A stretch of 64,000 bases of DNA from Dictyophora rubrovolvata (lineage: Eukaryota > Basidiomycota > Agaricomycetes > Phallales > Phallaceae): the NCBI GenBank assembly GCA_029959195.1, contig CP114122.1, positions 806,001-870,000 of the forward strand, in the 5' to 3' direction. A model generated the notes under the pieces. That model was not told where the DNA came from and ran no database searches. It saw only the letters and a list, made by a program, of their open reading frames with translations. This document shows positions 47,140-60,451 of this stretch, piece after piece. The first letter of the stretch is position 1. Every line of letters starts with the position of its first letter. The position numbers and the translations under genes were made by a program.

Positions 47140-49125
47140 TTAGACCTTCCACGTACCACGCTTTTTGGCTAATAATGTCCGAGCTATCAGTAACAGTGAG
47201 GAGCCTGCCAACATTACGGTCTGTTTTCCGATGTCAGGTTTTGATCACTTGAGAGCTCTTAAACGATGAGATACTCACCCCACAAAAGATGACGGGTCTT
47301 TCCCATTTGTATTCTGGCACATGTAACAGGAGACCCACGATAGGGTTTCCTGTCAGCAGTGCCATGCTTATAGCGCACATGCATACTCCGGTGCGAATTC
47401 TATAACAAAGTTTTAATTATACGAGCTAGTGTCGAGTGGATTCGACGCACCCCACTTCGCTGACACTATCTGCGAACGCTGTTACTGCTGCCAAGCTTAG
47501 CGCAAGACCTGAAACATTGAGAGTCTCAAAAATTTCAAGTAAAATTCAGGGAATTCATTTCTTACTAGAACCAGAAAAGAAACCATACAATATTGCAAAT
47601 ACGATGAGTCCCGGTACGGTTTTGGCGCCAAGCATAGCGAATAATAGTGCACCAGACAAAAAAGCTGATGGTACCGTAGCTGCATATGTATATGTGGGTT
47701 GTCAATTTGGTTTTGAAACATATGCACGCACCATTCATCACTCCGATATATTCCGCAACAAGGTTGGGAATGATTCTTCCAGCGAGGGATGATGCGTTCA
47801 AAATAGTGATCTACATACATACACGTTAAGCGGAGAGTTTGGGGTTTTCAAAGCGTGATGAATTGTGAATATGAAGCTTACGGAGTGGAAGGCCACTGTG
47901 CCGTCTATTCCATGTAAGACGGCAAATAACTGTAAATAGAAAACTGTCCACATTATGTTTGGAAAATCCACGCTAAGGATTAAATCAAAACAGACTTACA
48001 GGGTACGTATAAGCCCCAAAACACTAAAACAAGCCTTATAAGAATATTTAATCAATGACAACTTTTGTTATGTCAGTTGGAAATAAGTACCCAATAATAG
48101 CGATGATGTAAGGGACGTCAGTGGCAAGCTTCCTCAGTAGCATCATATTCTCTTCTTTGGAAGGCCGACGTTTTGTCTTAATACGGGGTTTCATCATTAG
48201 ATTGGCTATTATTAGCATTCCAAGGGCTATGAAGCCTAAATATCTGGTAGAAAGACCATAATTAGACGTAGCAAAGTGACGCATAATATGAGCTACCGAA
48301 CACCCCAAGCGAAGCCAACTCTACCGTTGAAAAATTGGTTGAGGATAATAGGCAACAATATACCCGCCAGGGACGATCCTGAATTCGAGTTATTGATTGT
48401 TCTTTTAAAGAAAACAGTCGAGAAAAGCACCAGAGATCCCCAAACCTAACATTAATGATCTACGAACGGAAAAGTATTGGGCCAAAATTGACACGCTGGG
48501 AAGGAACATGAGACCCATCGCCACTCCCTGTCCAACACCTTGTGAAAGGAAAGCTTGATAATATTGGTGCGGTTGGGCAAAAGAAAGTGAGAAAATGCTT
48601 GTAAATATTAGAACAAGAGGCCTCGTATTTCTTTGTGAGAAGACTCACCAAACGACATGTAGAATAGATGAGCCGAGAAGCATTTCACTGAAGTATCCAT
48701 CGTCCAAAAGTTTACCAGAAATGGGAGTTATAAAGAACGATAAGAATAATTGTGTAGATCCGATCCAGCTAATTTGTGAGGGTGAGAATTCGCTTAGGCT
48801 GTGCCTCTGAGGACAAGTATCAGAGAACTGTTCTGAAAGAGACTCAGATGAGACAGACCGTGTAAAAATCTTGGAAAACACCGAAAGACTGCAGGAATCC
48901 AAGACTACAGAAGCAGATCAGCATGCTATAGAAAATCTTGTAGTTGGTAATAGAAAAAAAATCTAAGATCAATTTAGCGTACCTTCCGATAACATTCAAC
49001 CAAGCTGCCAGTCCCCCGTTCGGGAAAGCATGCTGACTCGGAGGCGCCTTTATCGACAAAGTAATGGGTTCAGCAGTCTCAGCTTTCTCAAGCTCACCGG
49101 AGTCGTTTTCGAATCCTTTGTACAT
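47140..49125 (-). CDS. monocarboxylate-type MFS transporter, paralogue 1
   Basis: This is a member of the fungal MCT-like (Mch/Esbp6) branch of the major facilitator superfamily, inferred to be a 12-helix plasma-membrane protein. The start is MYKGFENDSGELEKAETAEP at 49125. An acidic cytosolic leader ends at FPNGGLAAWLNVIGR, the conserved entry to helix 1. It continues SLGFLQSFGVFQDFY, LSEFSPSQISWIGSTQLFLS, PISGKLLDDGYFSEMLLGSS, GLMFLPSVSILAQYFSVRRS, FIALGMLIIANLMMKPR, ATDVPYIIAIIGYL and ILNASSLAGRIIPNLVAEYI. The end reads SLLLIARTLLAKKRGTWKV. About ten short introns are seen. The substrate is unknown; family members move monocarboxylates, riboflavin or related anions. A paralogue lies 2.8 kb upstream on the same strand. 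Confidence 0.85.
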
Positions 49126-51953
49126 GGTCAAAGGAAGATAATATCTGCCTAGGGCAGTAATGTGATTAAGTTCACATATTGGCTGAACTTTTATACATAC
49201 ACAGTTGATCGGAATATCCATATCAGACCTGCGGGTTCTGGCAAAGGGTCGAGCTTCAAGATGAACACGGATAACAGGGGTGTTGTAAGGACTGAGAGGG
49301 GTGTAGTTGAGCCAGGTCGGCTATGGTTGTCCGGCAAGAAGTAAATCCGACGAGGAGATTGGGTACAAGACGTCGAAGAATCATGACAAGGATGGATGGC
49401 AGTCTCTTGACCAGGAGCCGCTCTAAAGGTAGCCCAGTTATTGAGTGAGGGATTAGGCATAGGCCTCATCAAAATGATTGTACGCGGTGCCATCTCCCAC
49501 ATTGGTGTATACTTGACACTTGGTTATCGATGTCCTGTCAGGGTGACACATCTGTCATGTATGTCCCATTTAACAGATTCGCACTCACACTCACACTCAC
49601 ACATGTATGTCCCTTATGACCGAATTGTTAACAATGGCAAGGCATTTAGGGGCTAGGTACTCTAGGTTCCCGTTCATATCTAAATTCAGACGAACCTTAA
49701 ACATCTCCTCGAGAGTCTTGACGCTTCCTTCAACAACGAAGAGAACGTATTGGTGACGGCCGGTGATATACATAAGTAGGTCGGCACAGTATATTAACGG
49801 CTTTTATTAACCGAACTGAAGTATTTGCAACCCCGTATCTATAATGAACCTGACATCAGCTTCGAAATTCAATTACTTAGAGTCTGGTATACATACGTAA
49901 GTGACACATGTGGAGTAAATTACGAAATGGACTAAAAGATAAGGACAAGTGCTTGAAGCAACCACCTTTCCTTGAGAAACTCTGCACGGAAACTTGAACC
50001 AAGAATTGAGAGGGTGGTCGAGGGGGCTGTCTGAGACTCTGAGAGATACGTAGGTATAAAATGACGACAGGACCTTTAAAAGGGAAATCTTGAACTCGAA
50101 AGCTTTGGAGAGAAAACTGATCGTACAAGGGTGTTCCAGAAGGTACCTTGCTTGCACAGACTACTAGTAAGCCTTTTTGGAAAGTCGCATAGTGGAATAG
50201 CCATTCAATTCATCATACAGCGGTGAGCTTCATTAGGCTTTTAGACCTACAGCTAGGTACTCTGGTTCCGTCGCGACGATATGTACAAGACGATGCTTGA
50301 TACAAGCCCGTGCTAAACGTCCTGTACCGTTTCGTTTTTAATTTTTAATTCCCTAAGATTATCAACTTAACTTAGTAACACACGGACATGTCGTTTGAGA
50401 CACCTTCCTGCCAACACGCCAGTAGTAATGTGTCTTAGGACAACTGTGAGAGACATAATAATGACATTGCTGAGATCGAATTTAAAGTTTGACATGGTCA
50501 CGGTAACTCGGACGCCCGCGGCGGCATTTGCCTTGACCCTTGCTGCACTGAAATTTGAACACAGTTCGGAATCCCTCTTTTTAAATCGTATTCTTTTCAA
50601 GTGTAAATTGTTCTTTGTTTACACGTTTTTGTAAGAAGTATCGGCGCACAAGGCTGCTGCGGTAGGCGATGTACTAGTAATATTAGTATTCTTAGAAATT
50701 CAAGTTGCTATAATAAAGATTGATGCGAATTTTATAAGGGCGAAAGGAAAAGAAAGTGTATCATTGAAAAAAATAGGTTTCTTTGGCGTTTGACCAGTTT
50801 AATAACTTTCGATGCTGAACCTAAATCAACCGGGGTTGGACCGCGATGGCAAGACCATTTAGAGCATCTGAGGACAACAACACTCTGAATTCCAACAATA
50901 TACGTAGTGTTATTCAATGTAATATAGATGCGATTTGAATGCATATAACCAGCCTCGCCGAACATTCCGACTTGGTGCAGACTTAACGGTGCATTAGAAG
51001 AGTAATTTCAGGATGAGAAGTAGTAGCTTACTGCCAACGACCAGGTAATATAAGAGTGGCTGTACAACAGATCTATGACAACCGCATTTATCCAACATTA
51101 ATGTACGACTTCTTAACGGAGAAACAATGTTTGAAGAGGACAGGGTTATAAGAAAGTTTTTTTTCAAGTGAATTGTTCTCATTTTAGGGCGTCCTACAAA
51201 AAGACTGGCAACGCCGGAGCGACCGTCAAGCATAAAAGAAGGCCAGACACTTCGTCAAATAGCCTAATACCTGAAACACCGTCAGCCGACGAAAAAAACG
51301 AACATAGAAATTCGGACGCATAATAATTGATCCGATTCAAGCCACAAACTCTATAGTCACTTACTTAGCCTTCTAAAAATTCATCTAAAACTTGCGTTTC
51401 ACCGTCGAAATATGACACTCTGTTCAGCTTCTGTGAATTTAATACGAGAGAACTCGAGCCCACGCCGACGCTCCGACACAAGCACTCATGTCCATATGTA
51501 TGCCATATAAGCGAAAGTGACGCCAGAAAATCTTTGATCCCAATCACGGCTCAGAGGCTTGTTGCAAGAAGAGCGTGCCCCAATTTCATTTCTTTGCACT
51601 GCCAGTTCATTATGAATTCCGTATTTTCAAGGGTCATCATCAGTTCATAACTCTTGAAGCGTCGGCGTCGGAGTCACGGAGTGCCACCGTTGATGCATTC
51701 TACTTTAGGCACAAGTAACGGACAGCGTTTAAGGTCATTATTTGACTTCCAAGGTAGATATGAGAGATATTGGATATTGCATGCGTAAAGACTTCACTTT
51801 GGCGGTTCATATCACGCGAATCTGATATAAAAGACCAAAACTTTGATGTGAACAATTTCAACGATACTTAATCAGAAGAAAAACAAAAACAGGAAACTTA
51901 TATTACGCCTCATAAAAACAAATAAATACCCACGTTTTCCTAACCAGCCGGTG
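49126..51953. other. 2.8-kb gap between the two MFS paralogues
   Basis: No conserved gene is recognised. The short frames at 50367-50634 and 51365-51547 lie on AT-rich sequence without splice context. A CACTCA microsatellite lies at 49582-49603. The interval includes the promoter of paralogue 1 and the 3' flank of paralogue 2. Confidence 0.55.
49582..49603 (+). repeat. CACTCA microsatellite
   Basis: A short perfect tandem of CACTCA units (three and a half copies). Confidence 0.85.
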
Positions 51954-54107
51954 TTAAACCCGCCATCTTCCTCTTTTTTTGGCCAACAACATACGTGAAA
52001 TCAACAAGAGAACAGAGCCAACTAAAACGAGAACCTTAAAATTTTCATTAATAATCAGAAATTTTGCCTTATTGCGTAGATGAATGCCTGTAACTTACTC
52101 CACTTAGTATGATCGGACGGTGCCAGGTGTAACGGGGTGCGTCAAGGAGAGCACCCATCAAAGGATTGCCGATTAATAGCGCAAAGCTTTCGAAAAACAT
52201 CACAAATCCGCAACGTATCCTATGTGGGAGTGATTAATTGGGCGGCGACATCCTTCTGCATTCGTCAGAAATAGAGAGGTACATACCCTACTTCACTGAC
52301 ATCGTCAGCAAAAGCTGTTACACCTGCCAGAGTCAAGGCTAAAACTACAAAAACCAACTTTGAACCAGCCGGTAACCTAGGTAGTCAGAGAGTACTTACT
52401 TGCACCGGAAACGAATCCGTAGAGAATTGCAAAAGTCACCAATCCCTTAACAGTCCCGGCGGTAAACATCGCGAACATCAAGAAACCGCAACATATTCCT
52501 GTGGGACCGACGACTAATCGGGTTTTTACAATGATTTTTGGTTTTCGAGAATAAAGAAGGCTTCTTACTGTTCATGGGTCCATAGAAATCAGCGATAAAG
52601 TTCGGTATGATTCGACCGACCAAAGAGGAAGCGTTTAAAATTGTAATCTTTTCATTCGGTTAGAAGTGCCGCAAGATAGAGCATGTGGGAAGGTTGCCTA
52701 CTGAATAAAACGCTAAATTCGCCTCTATCCCATGAACGACAGCAAATAGTTGCAAGTAGAAAACTAAAGTTACATAAACGGGGTGATCTGGAGCATATGG
52801 TGCGCGAACTGACATGGAAAGAACAAGCCCCAATAGACGAGTGTGAAACTAAATTAAAATTTAATGTCCGAAACATGGAAAGGAGGGGGGGAAAGAAGCA
52901 GTGATGACATACCCTGCAACCGTTAGCATATACGGAAGATCGGTAAAGAGTTTTTTGAGTAATCTAAGCGAGTCTTCTTTAGGAGAAGGTCTACGACCAG
53001 GGAAGCGCGGCTTCATAGTCAAATTTGCAATTAACAGTAAACCAGCGAATATGAAGCCTAGATAACTGTGAAGAACGATATATCGTCAGGGTCCTGGCTT
53101 CTCAAGAATGGAAGCCCTTCATCACACTCTATTGAGAGGTGCGATAAGAGAAGTTACCACATACCGGACTCCCCATGCGAATCCGACTCTTGAATCATTG
53201 AACAAGTGATTGAGCATGATAGGAATGAGAATTCCTCCAAGGGATGATCCTTATTTCGCAATTGTTTTTTTTTAGCTGTGTGAACAATAAAGAAAACAAT
53301 GGATGGCGAACCAGCGATGGCTATGCCCATGATGAAAGAACGTCGAACAGAAAAGTAATGTGCGATAATAGAAACCGAAGGAAGAAACATCAACCCGATT
53401 GCCGAACCTAGACCGAGACCTTGGGAAAGGAAAATTTGGTAGAAGTGATGAGGTTGCGTTATCGAAAGCATGAAATGGCTAATTAAAATGAAATGTCAGG
53501 GGCGGAGTCAGTTTCCTGAGATGAGCGAGAAGCGCACCAAAACAAGTACAGAAGCGAGGATGAGAGGAGCAATGGTTTGAAATATCCTTCATCAAACAGT
53601 TTGCCAGAAATTGGACCAAGGGAGAACATTAAGAATAATTGCATCGATCCTATCCAGCTGATTTGGGAGGGAGACAGCTCTTTTAGGAAGTCTCTCTGGT
53701 TATCAAACGGAAGATGAGACAAGATGAGGAGAGAACACAAAGAGATCGACCGAACGCACCGTATAAAAGTCTTGGAAGACACCAAAGGCCTGAATGGCGC
53801 CGAGGGTGGTGAAGCATACCAGCACACTTGAGAGAGAGGGAAGTTAATCCGAGTGAACCACTTGCACGTGAAAGTAATGAACAAATATCCACCTTCCTAA
53901 CACGTTCAACCAGGCGACCCAGCCTCCGTTGGGAAATGTAATTTCTGGCAAGGGAGTCGGGGTTGGCGTCGAAGCCACAGTGCGTGGACTGCTCGTCTCA
54001 GACCGCGGAAGGTTGCCATAGGACAGCGGATGCTCGGTTTTGCCGGAAAGAGAATTCGTTTGAGCCTCCAGCGACGACGCCTTGAGATGTTGTTGGAACT
54101 GCTGCAT
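51954..54107 (-). CDS. monocarboxylate-type MFS transporter, paralogue 2
   Basis: This belongs to the same branch as the gene at 47140-49125. The start is MQQFQQHLKASSLEAQTNSL at 54107, with a Ser/Thr/Pro-rich leader and then FPNGGWVAWLNVLGR. It continues LVCFTTLGAIQAFGVFQDFY, LSPSQISWIGSMQLFLMF, PISGKLFDEGYFKPLLLSSS, QPHHFYQIFLSQGLGLGSAI, GLMFLPSVSIIAHYFSVRRS and GSSLGGILIPIMLNHLFN. Later exons give YLGFIFAGLLLIANLTMKPR and FTDLPYMLTVAG, and the end SVLLLISRMLLAKKRGRWRV is nearly the same as in paralogue 1. Many introns are at corresponding positions, so the pair arose by tandem duplication. The intron near 53280 lies in a T-rich stretch and its exact ends are uncertain. Substrate is unknown. 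Confidence 0.84.
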
Positions 54108-56083
54108 CCGCGTTCAAACTGGAATCTGAAGCCGGGGATTCAATGGCAAGAGCGAGAGAGAGAGAGTGAGCGAAAGTTGAAAATTCTGGTAACTCCCATC
54201 TGATCCTTATAAAGGGCGACCGAGGCGTGATGATTGACAACCGCCATTGCCGTTTATTACACGATTATTACTCGAAAGAAGAAATGAATTGATGAAATCT
54301 ACGTCGGAAATTCTCCTATGGAGAAGTTTCACGAAATGCACTTGAGTCGTTTAGGGTACTGCAAGAAACGCGTCACGTACTGTCACATCCGCCGAGGCCA
54401 GTGTGCGGGGTCTTTTCGAGCTGGACTCGCACCACAACACTGGTTAAGTGAAGCATCTGAATCATTATGCCCATGCTATGCTAATATCCCAATCTGTATT
54501 CAAATATTCCCTACCCCCAGGAAGAACAGACTCTTGATTTCATTTCGGCTCATGCGTGTCAGAGACGGTCCGCTTTTGGTTGTACTCAACATGGTTGCCA
54601 GAAAAGTGACTACCGCCACAAGTTTTTTTATAAACAATCAGCTCAGAGTTAATTCCCTATCAACTATTAACTCGAGCCTTTAATATGTGCGTCCGACATC
54701 GAGTGGTTTTAAGGCTGAGGCCGGCGAATACTATTCCTGGATGCTCAATATTTCCAACAGATCTTTCGGCATTCGGATCAACCTAGGAAAGGGTTCCTCT
54801 CCTCTTCACATACACACGGAGAAGAAGAAAAAGAAGAAGAAAAACAAAAAGAACACAGCGACACCACCCAGGAGCCCATAGCTGCTAGCACAACATGCTC
54901 CCCTTTTATTCACATATCGGGACAGAATTGTTGTCGCCACTTGGTTATGTAACTTGCGAGCATCATCAACTAAACAGGGATGGAGCCGTATGTACGTGTT
55001 CGGAATACTCCATCAGACCCATTCTCGACAACACGCACGATAGGCATGTCCAATCTCACTATTCATCCCGTTCGTCTTTTGAGTCAGGCTTTTCTTTCCT
55101 TGTTCGAACGTGACCCACTGGACATGACCAGTGACCTCAAAGAAGAAGTTTCATTCCGGCACGTGTCTGGAATCGCGAGTTCGGGCGGATTTCATTTGGC
55201 ACCGTCTTTCTTACTTGTAAGTAATGATTTTTCATACGTTTAGTCGTAAGGATAAGGGAGGGTCTGGACTGACTACTTCAAGAGAAGCGGTTTCTGCAAT
55301 AACGACCCGCTTATGAAGTCTTTGTCCGGAAATCGCTATGCAGCGCATGGGGTCAATCGATTTCGTAGCCTTGAAAGGACATTTTCTAGTCATCTGACCT
55401 CATCTGCCGCCTCTGATTGGCATTGCTTGACAATCATGAACGGCGGAGCTGAGATATATGAATACATGACCTCCTACTCTTAACTTTACTCAACTGGATT
55501 CACCACCAAAAATGCTTCAGAGCTATGTATGTATCCACATCGTCTATTATTGGAGGTCGCTTAGTCGCTTAGTTTTGCCTGTTAATAGCGAGAACGCTGC
55601 ATATGGTGGGGGTATTGTCAGACCAATCAACTATTTCATTAATTAATTCCTTCATAATGCTTAATTCATTCGTCAAACATGTTGATCATCAAATATTGGT
55701 CCTCGTCTGGAACCAATGTGACTGCTGTTGAATGGACGCCTCCTATACGTGTGTTCTCTCCCATGCATGCACTATGGGAAATCGATCATGTCGCTTATGT
55801 GCTGAGCACCTCTAAGAACTCTGGTCATGCTATCTCGCTTTGCACAACGAAATAACGTGTCCCGATTCAAGGGAAACAAGGTATGTATGCCTAAATCAAA
55901 GACGTCCAGAAGCAAGCTTTGAATGACTGACAGCAATGACATCCTGGAGGGGGGGACAGCGGGGATGGGGGACAATTGTGACTATGGGACTGTTTTAATT
56001 CTCTAACTGTAAGTTCCGCTGCTCGATAAAATAAAAACATCCGTAGAGGAGTTTCTAGCGACAGAAAAGAAAAGTTTGCTGCA
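54108..56083. other. 2-kb intergenic region
   Basis: A GA-rich leader lies close to the MFS start (about 54155). A purine tract lies at 54819-54853. An 87-codon plus frame at 54980-55243 begins MEPYVRVRNTPSDPFS, has gene-like composition and ends beside a donor-like GTAAGTAAT at 55215, but nothing convincing follows. I call no gene. Confidence 0.5.
54819..54853 (+). repeat. GAA/A-rich purine tract
   Basis: Imperfect GAAGAAGAAAAAG repeats span about 35 bases. Confidence 0.8.
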
Positions 56084-58078
56084 TCAGAGAAAGTCAATTC
56101 CAACACCGGCTTGCAATCCTCGCTGTAGCCCATCCGACCGCGCAGCAATCACTGGGAAGGCGAAGTTCAATTCCACTCTGACAGGACTCAGATGATACAT
56201 TATTCCGACTCCAACCGAAACGGAGGGCTTTGAAATACTAGCATGGATCGCGCGAGTTAAGGAGCTTCCTGGATACAGTAAATAGGCTGCTGCTGCGGCA
56301 TGAAAAAAAAAAACGCCTACGAGTATCTCTGGTATCAAGTTGACCTGCATTGATGAAAAGATGGGTTTTGATTGGCCAGTGAGCTTTTTTAGGTAGATCC
56401 CCGAACAGACTTGCGCCTACGGACCAATAGATATCACCACCTAGTGAATCATCTAAATAATTACATTCTTTAGCATGCTCTTATCTGAAACGACAGCTGA
56501 AAAAAATCACTTTTATCTCTCGGGCCTAATGCGTTCGTTTTGAATGAACGCAAGCTGAATGGTCCTCCCAATTGAAAACGGTCATTAAAGAACGTTTTTC
56601 CCGATGGCATCAAGGAATGTAAAACGCCACCACGTGCAGATAAGGAAAGTCTCTAGGTAGAAAAGTATCAAGATTGTTACCATGGTTTAGAAACGTTTTT
56701 GTCTCTCTCTTTCAAAACGAGTCGCTCATATTTACCTGACCAAATCCTAACCACTGCACGACTTGTGATTCAGCTTCGAATTTTAAAAACGAGGCATCTC
56801 CTCCGAGACCGGCTAGTTCCTGAAAAAGTTTCAAGTATGTCCCCTGGCTAGGTGCAGCGGGTGTATCTCGAGTATCTCGGACAAATGTATGTGACAGAGA
56901 AGACTTGAGCGAGAATCCCGCAGCTTCGCGCATACTGTACGTAGATCGAGGGTGAAAATCAGATCATCATACATCGGAAACGTTAGATCCGAACACACCT
57001 GACAGATGCATCCGGTGCGAAGTCAGTCAAGTGTCGCAACACACCATCGTATCCAAATTCGTGTGAACCAAAAAGGGATGCCGTCTATAGGGGTAACATA
57101 AACAGCGCCGAAGAAGGAGAAGCAGAGAGAATGAAAAAAACAAGGTTCTTCAGTCAGATCCCCTATTGCGTCCACGCTCGATAAGGAACTCACTCAGCTC
57201 ACCCTGATTGTCGCCTTAGCCCCTTTGAGAACCTCCTTGCAACTAGCATAGCTTGAAAGATCTCGATCGTTAGAGTAGAACGCCAAAGTTCCACTCGTAC
57301 GGAGATCGGGTGATAAAGGTGCTGTTAGATGTGCAGAGAACGCATGTCGCGTGAATGAACCGTAAGACATGGCAGCTTCGAAGTTCTCTGCTCCTCCAAA
57401 GATATTCCGCAAACGGGCAGTGATCCTCTATACGAATTCAAAGAATAAATCATTCTCATCGCGCACGTTCTATGATTTAATTCAGAGGGCATACCGCTGT
57501 TCCTTCATTATTCCCTACTTCTGTAGCTGTTTGGAGAAACTTTCGGCTCCGCTCTCGACACCCAAAGACAATATCAACGTCCTGGCTTGTTGCCAACTCA
57601 TCTCTGCTTCTAATGATCGTAGGATTGACGGAAGAAAAAATATCCGTACGGACAAGAACGTCCGCAAGACGTCGGGTAGTATGTAAGATGGATTCCAAAG
57701 TTTTCGGCTGAACACTGGGTGATTCCGGAAAGGGTATATTTTGAGAATGCAATACAGGTTCTATTATCGAGGAAAGGAATGAATCGCGGGTATAATTTGC
57801 GCCTTCTACGCGCACAGCTCGAATCCGTAGGGGAAGCTTGAGATTTGCGTTCACCTGGAAAACAACGTGCGTAAAAATGCGCAATTTGTGAGCAACAAAA
57901 AGAAAAACCATACAAGTTCACCCAGTCTAATCATTTGCGATTCATATTCACCCCGCAACCGACGCTGCATACGCTCTTCCTGCCATTTGGCCAATACATC
58001 TTGCTCACTCGATAGTGGTTCTGAATCTCTTGGTGCGGATGTGTTCGCTAAAGGAGGTCTTAGTTGAGGTGAAAACAT
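56084..58078 (-). CDS. Sam50/Tob55-type mitochondrial outer-membrane beta-barrel assembly protein
   Basis: This is the core of the SAM complex, which inserts beta-barrel proteins into the mitochondrial outer membrane (BamA/Omp85 superfamily). The start is MFSPQLRPPLANTSAPRDSE. Exon 2 carries the POTRA domain (LPLRIRAVRVEGANYTRDSF) and ends GCRERSRKFLQTATEVGNNE. The barrel follows with ARLRNIFGGAENFEAAMSYG, SSLSHTFVRDTRDTPAAPSQ, DRFQLGGPFSLRSFKTNALG (the conserved loop-6 region), LGGDIYWSVGASLFGDLPKK and HLFINAG. It ends with the beta-signal VELNFAFPVIAARSDG and GLQAGVGIDFL. The loop motif reads LRSF, where many relatives have VRGF. About seven exons are seen. It is followed in the same direction by the BCS1-type gene, 291 bp away. 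Confidence 0.9.
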
Positions 58079-58369
58079 ATCCTCCTACGCAGTGGCCATT
58101 AGCAGATATCCTCGACAGCACAAAAGAGTGATTTACCTCATCGCTGAACATAATGCAGATGGTTTTGGGGTTAGAGAAAGGAATTTTTAGCAGAGTCTCC
58201 ACAGGTGTCCATAACGCGCCGTCCCGTCAAACTCTGTTATGTTCTGCGTACTATGCTGGGAATCTTCAAAAGAATATTTGTATTCTATTTTAATGGTATC
58301 ACAAGGCGAAACCTCAGGATATAAGCCATATTGTTTATTACACGGAATATATACTCTGTAAATTTACGA

Positions 58370-60047
58370 CTACTTTTGACGCTCCTTCTCCGTCAAGGCA
58401 CTCTCACAAGCCTTGACAGCTTCCAAAGGGCCGTGGCGTATGAATAAGCCCTGCAAAGCAGCCATACTTATCCGCCGTCCCCGCTCCATATGTCGTCGCA
58501 CGATCGATTCCAAGTCTGCAGCAGTATTAGCCAGAACAGTATCGGATTTCTCTGTGTCTCCGCCTCCATAGAACTGCAGAAACAACTGTTTAGCTTGTGA
58601 TGGATTAGCATCATCTAGAAACTCGATGAGATCCACGCGTCCGGGTCGAATCAATGCGGGGTCGAGGGTTTCGATATGATTGGTAGTCATGAAGATTATG
58701 CGCTCTTCGCCTGAGGCGACGCCATCTAGAGCATTTAAGAATCCAGAAAAGGTTATGGACGATTGGTAGCTGGATTGAAATATGACTCTCGAAACAGAAA
58801 AAGTGCAAAAGAATGTGCCGTACCCATCTCCAGTCACCTGCACCCGCTTATTGAACGCCGCGTCAACGTCTTCAATCAAGATAAAACTATGTTCAGGAGC
58901 ATTGGACAATAGATGATTTATTTTATCATCACCCAGCCCTCGTTCCGACAGATTAAGAATGCATATATCATATGACAAAGCTCCAGCCAGCGCCTGAATG
59001 AACGAAGATTTGCCAGAACCAGGTGGACCGTGTAACAAGTAACCTCGTCGATAAGGAATGCCTGTAAAACAGATGACTAAACTTGCACTGAAGCAAGTTG
59101 GCGAGAGTGCGCACCCCTATCAGCATACCACTGTCTACGTCGCAAAAAGGCCTGAATATCAGACATAACACGATCAGATATCCCAGCTTCTAAAACAACA
59201 CTGTTCAAAGATCGCTTAGAACGAGGTTTACCGAAAGCTTTCCAGGAGCCTGCCCAAGGTGTATGGATGACAATTTTACCTTCTTGGTCGTTCAATGCCA
59301 ATTGTCGGGCTTCACTCAACAGTAATGGGAAAAGGCGACGATCTTTTGAAAGAGCGGTAAGAGTTACTGTCTCCCATGGAACACCGACGGCCATTGACAT
59401 CGTTTTGGTCTCACGTTCCCGTTTTACCTTGAAGAAATGGGACAGATGAGACAACCAGGGAGGCGAGAAAATTGCATGGATCAAACCTGCATCCAAGACC
59501 CTCGATATTTCAGCCAGTGGACACCCGGACCAGCCACTAAATTAAACACGGCTTCCGAACTTCCATTAGGTCTTTGTCGGTATGCAGTTTCGACGCTGAG
59601 CTCATGACTGGGTATAAACTTGGACGCAGACGACGCTTTTCCCTGTTTAGCTTGCCAAGTTAGAAACCAGTCAAACGACTTGTCTCTGTTTGGGATTTCA
59701 AGAGTAACCAGCATTCTCCGGCGAGCAATGTGAGCTAGAAAAGCACCAGATCGCCGTAAGGCAGCTAACCCAACACCAACGCCCTGAATGTTTGTCTAAT
59801 TTTCCTGACATTAACCGTGCGAGAAAACTGACCATTAAGCCAAAACCGGCTGAAAAGTAAGGGCTTTCGGGAGTAAGTATTACACCAGACGCGAGTTTTG
59901 CAGCATTCCTTACTTTGAGACCAAAAAATCTTCTAGAAAAGATGGCATGAAATTCGACATAATTTTTGGGGATGATAAAGATGCATCTGAGGAAGAATGT
60001 CGTTCTACATGCTCTATGAGGCTCGCGGAAGCAGACGAGCTGTCCAT
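58370..60047 (-). CDS. BCS1-type AAA ATPase
   Basis: BCS1 proteins sit in the mitochondrial inner membrane and help insert the Rieske protein into complex III. The start is MDSSSASASLIEHVERHSSS. The BCS1 N-terminal domain reads SPYFSAGFGLMGVGVGLAAL, ARRRMLVTLEIPNRDKSF and then VKRERETKTMSMAVGVPWET. The AAA module has Walker A HGPPGSGKSSF, Walker B FILIEDVDAAF, then FSGFLNALDGVASGEERI, MTTNHIETLDPALIRPGRVD and a C-terminal helix to the stop at 58370. Five exons are seen. A 54-nt intron at 58770-58823, between Walker B and the sensor region, has no stop and keeps the frame. It could be BCS1 itself or one of the BCS1-like paralogues common in basidiomycetes. Confidence 0.9.
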
Positions 60048-60451
60048 TCGTAATGCTTCAAAGCGGGGTCCGAAAATATTTCACGGCGGCTCTCCGCATC
60101 GACGTCCGAGACGTTACGGAGACGACCATAATACTCGAGCAAGTCATGAATATGCAAATATCTGAATGCTATCACATAATACCTGTGCGTTATTGCATTC
60201 TACGGAAGCTTGGTAACGCGACTCGGAACGACACCGAGAATTTGAGCGCCTTCTAGACGTTTCCGCCGTCTTCGACTCGGACGATACGCAGTGCAATGGC
60301 TGACGCGTCCGACTTGGGCTTACGCATTTGCTGACATAGCACAAATTTGGAAAAGCCCATAAAAGCGGCGCGCAAGTTTCTCCCGAATGTCGTCAACCAG
60401 AAAACAGTATCTTCATTTCATTTCCACCTCTCACAATCACCAGCACATCTC
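60048..60451. other. shared upstream region of BCS1-type (-) and BAG (+) genes
   Basis: These 404 bp lie between divergent start codons. Open frames here are extensions of neighbouring frames, with no motif of their own. It probably holds both promoters. Confidence 0.5.
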
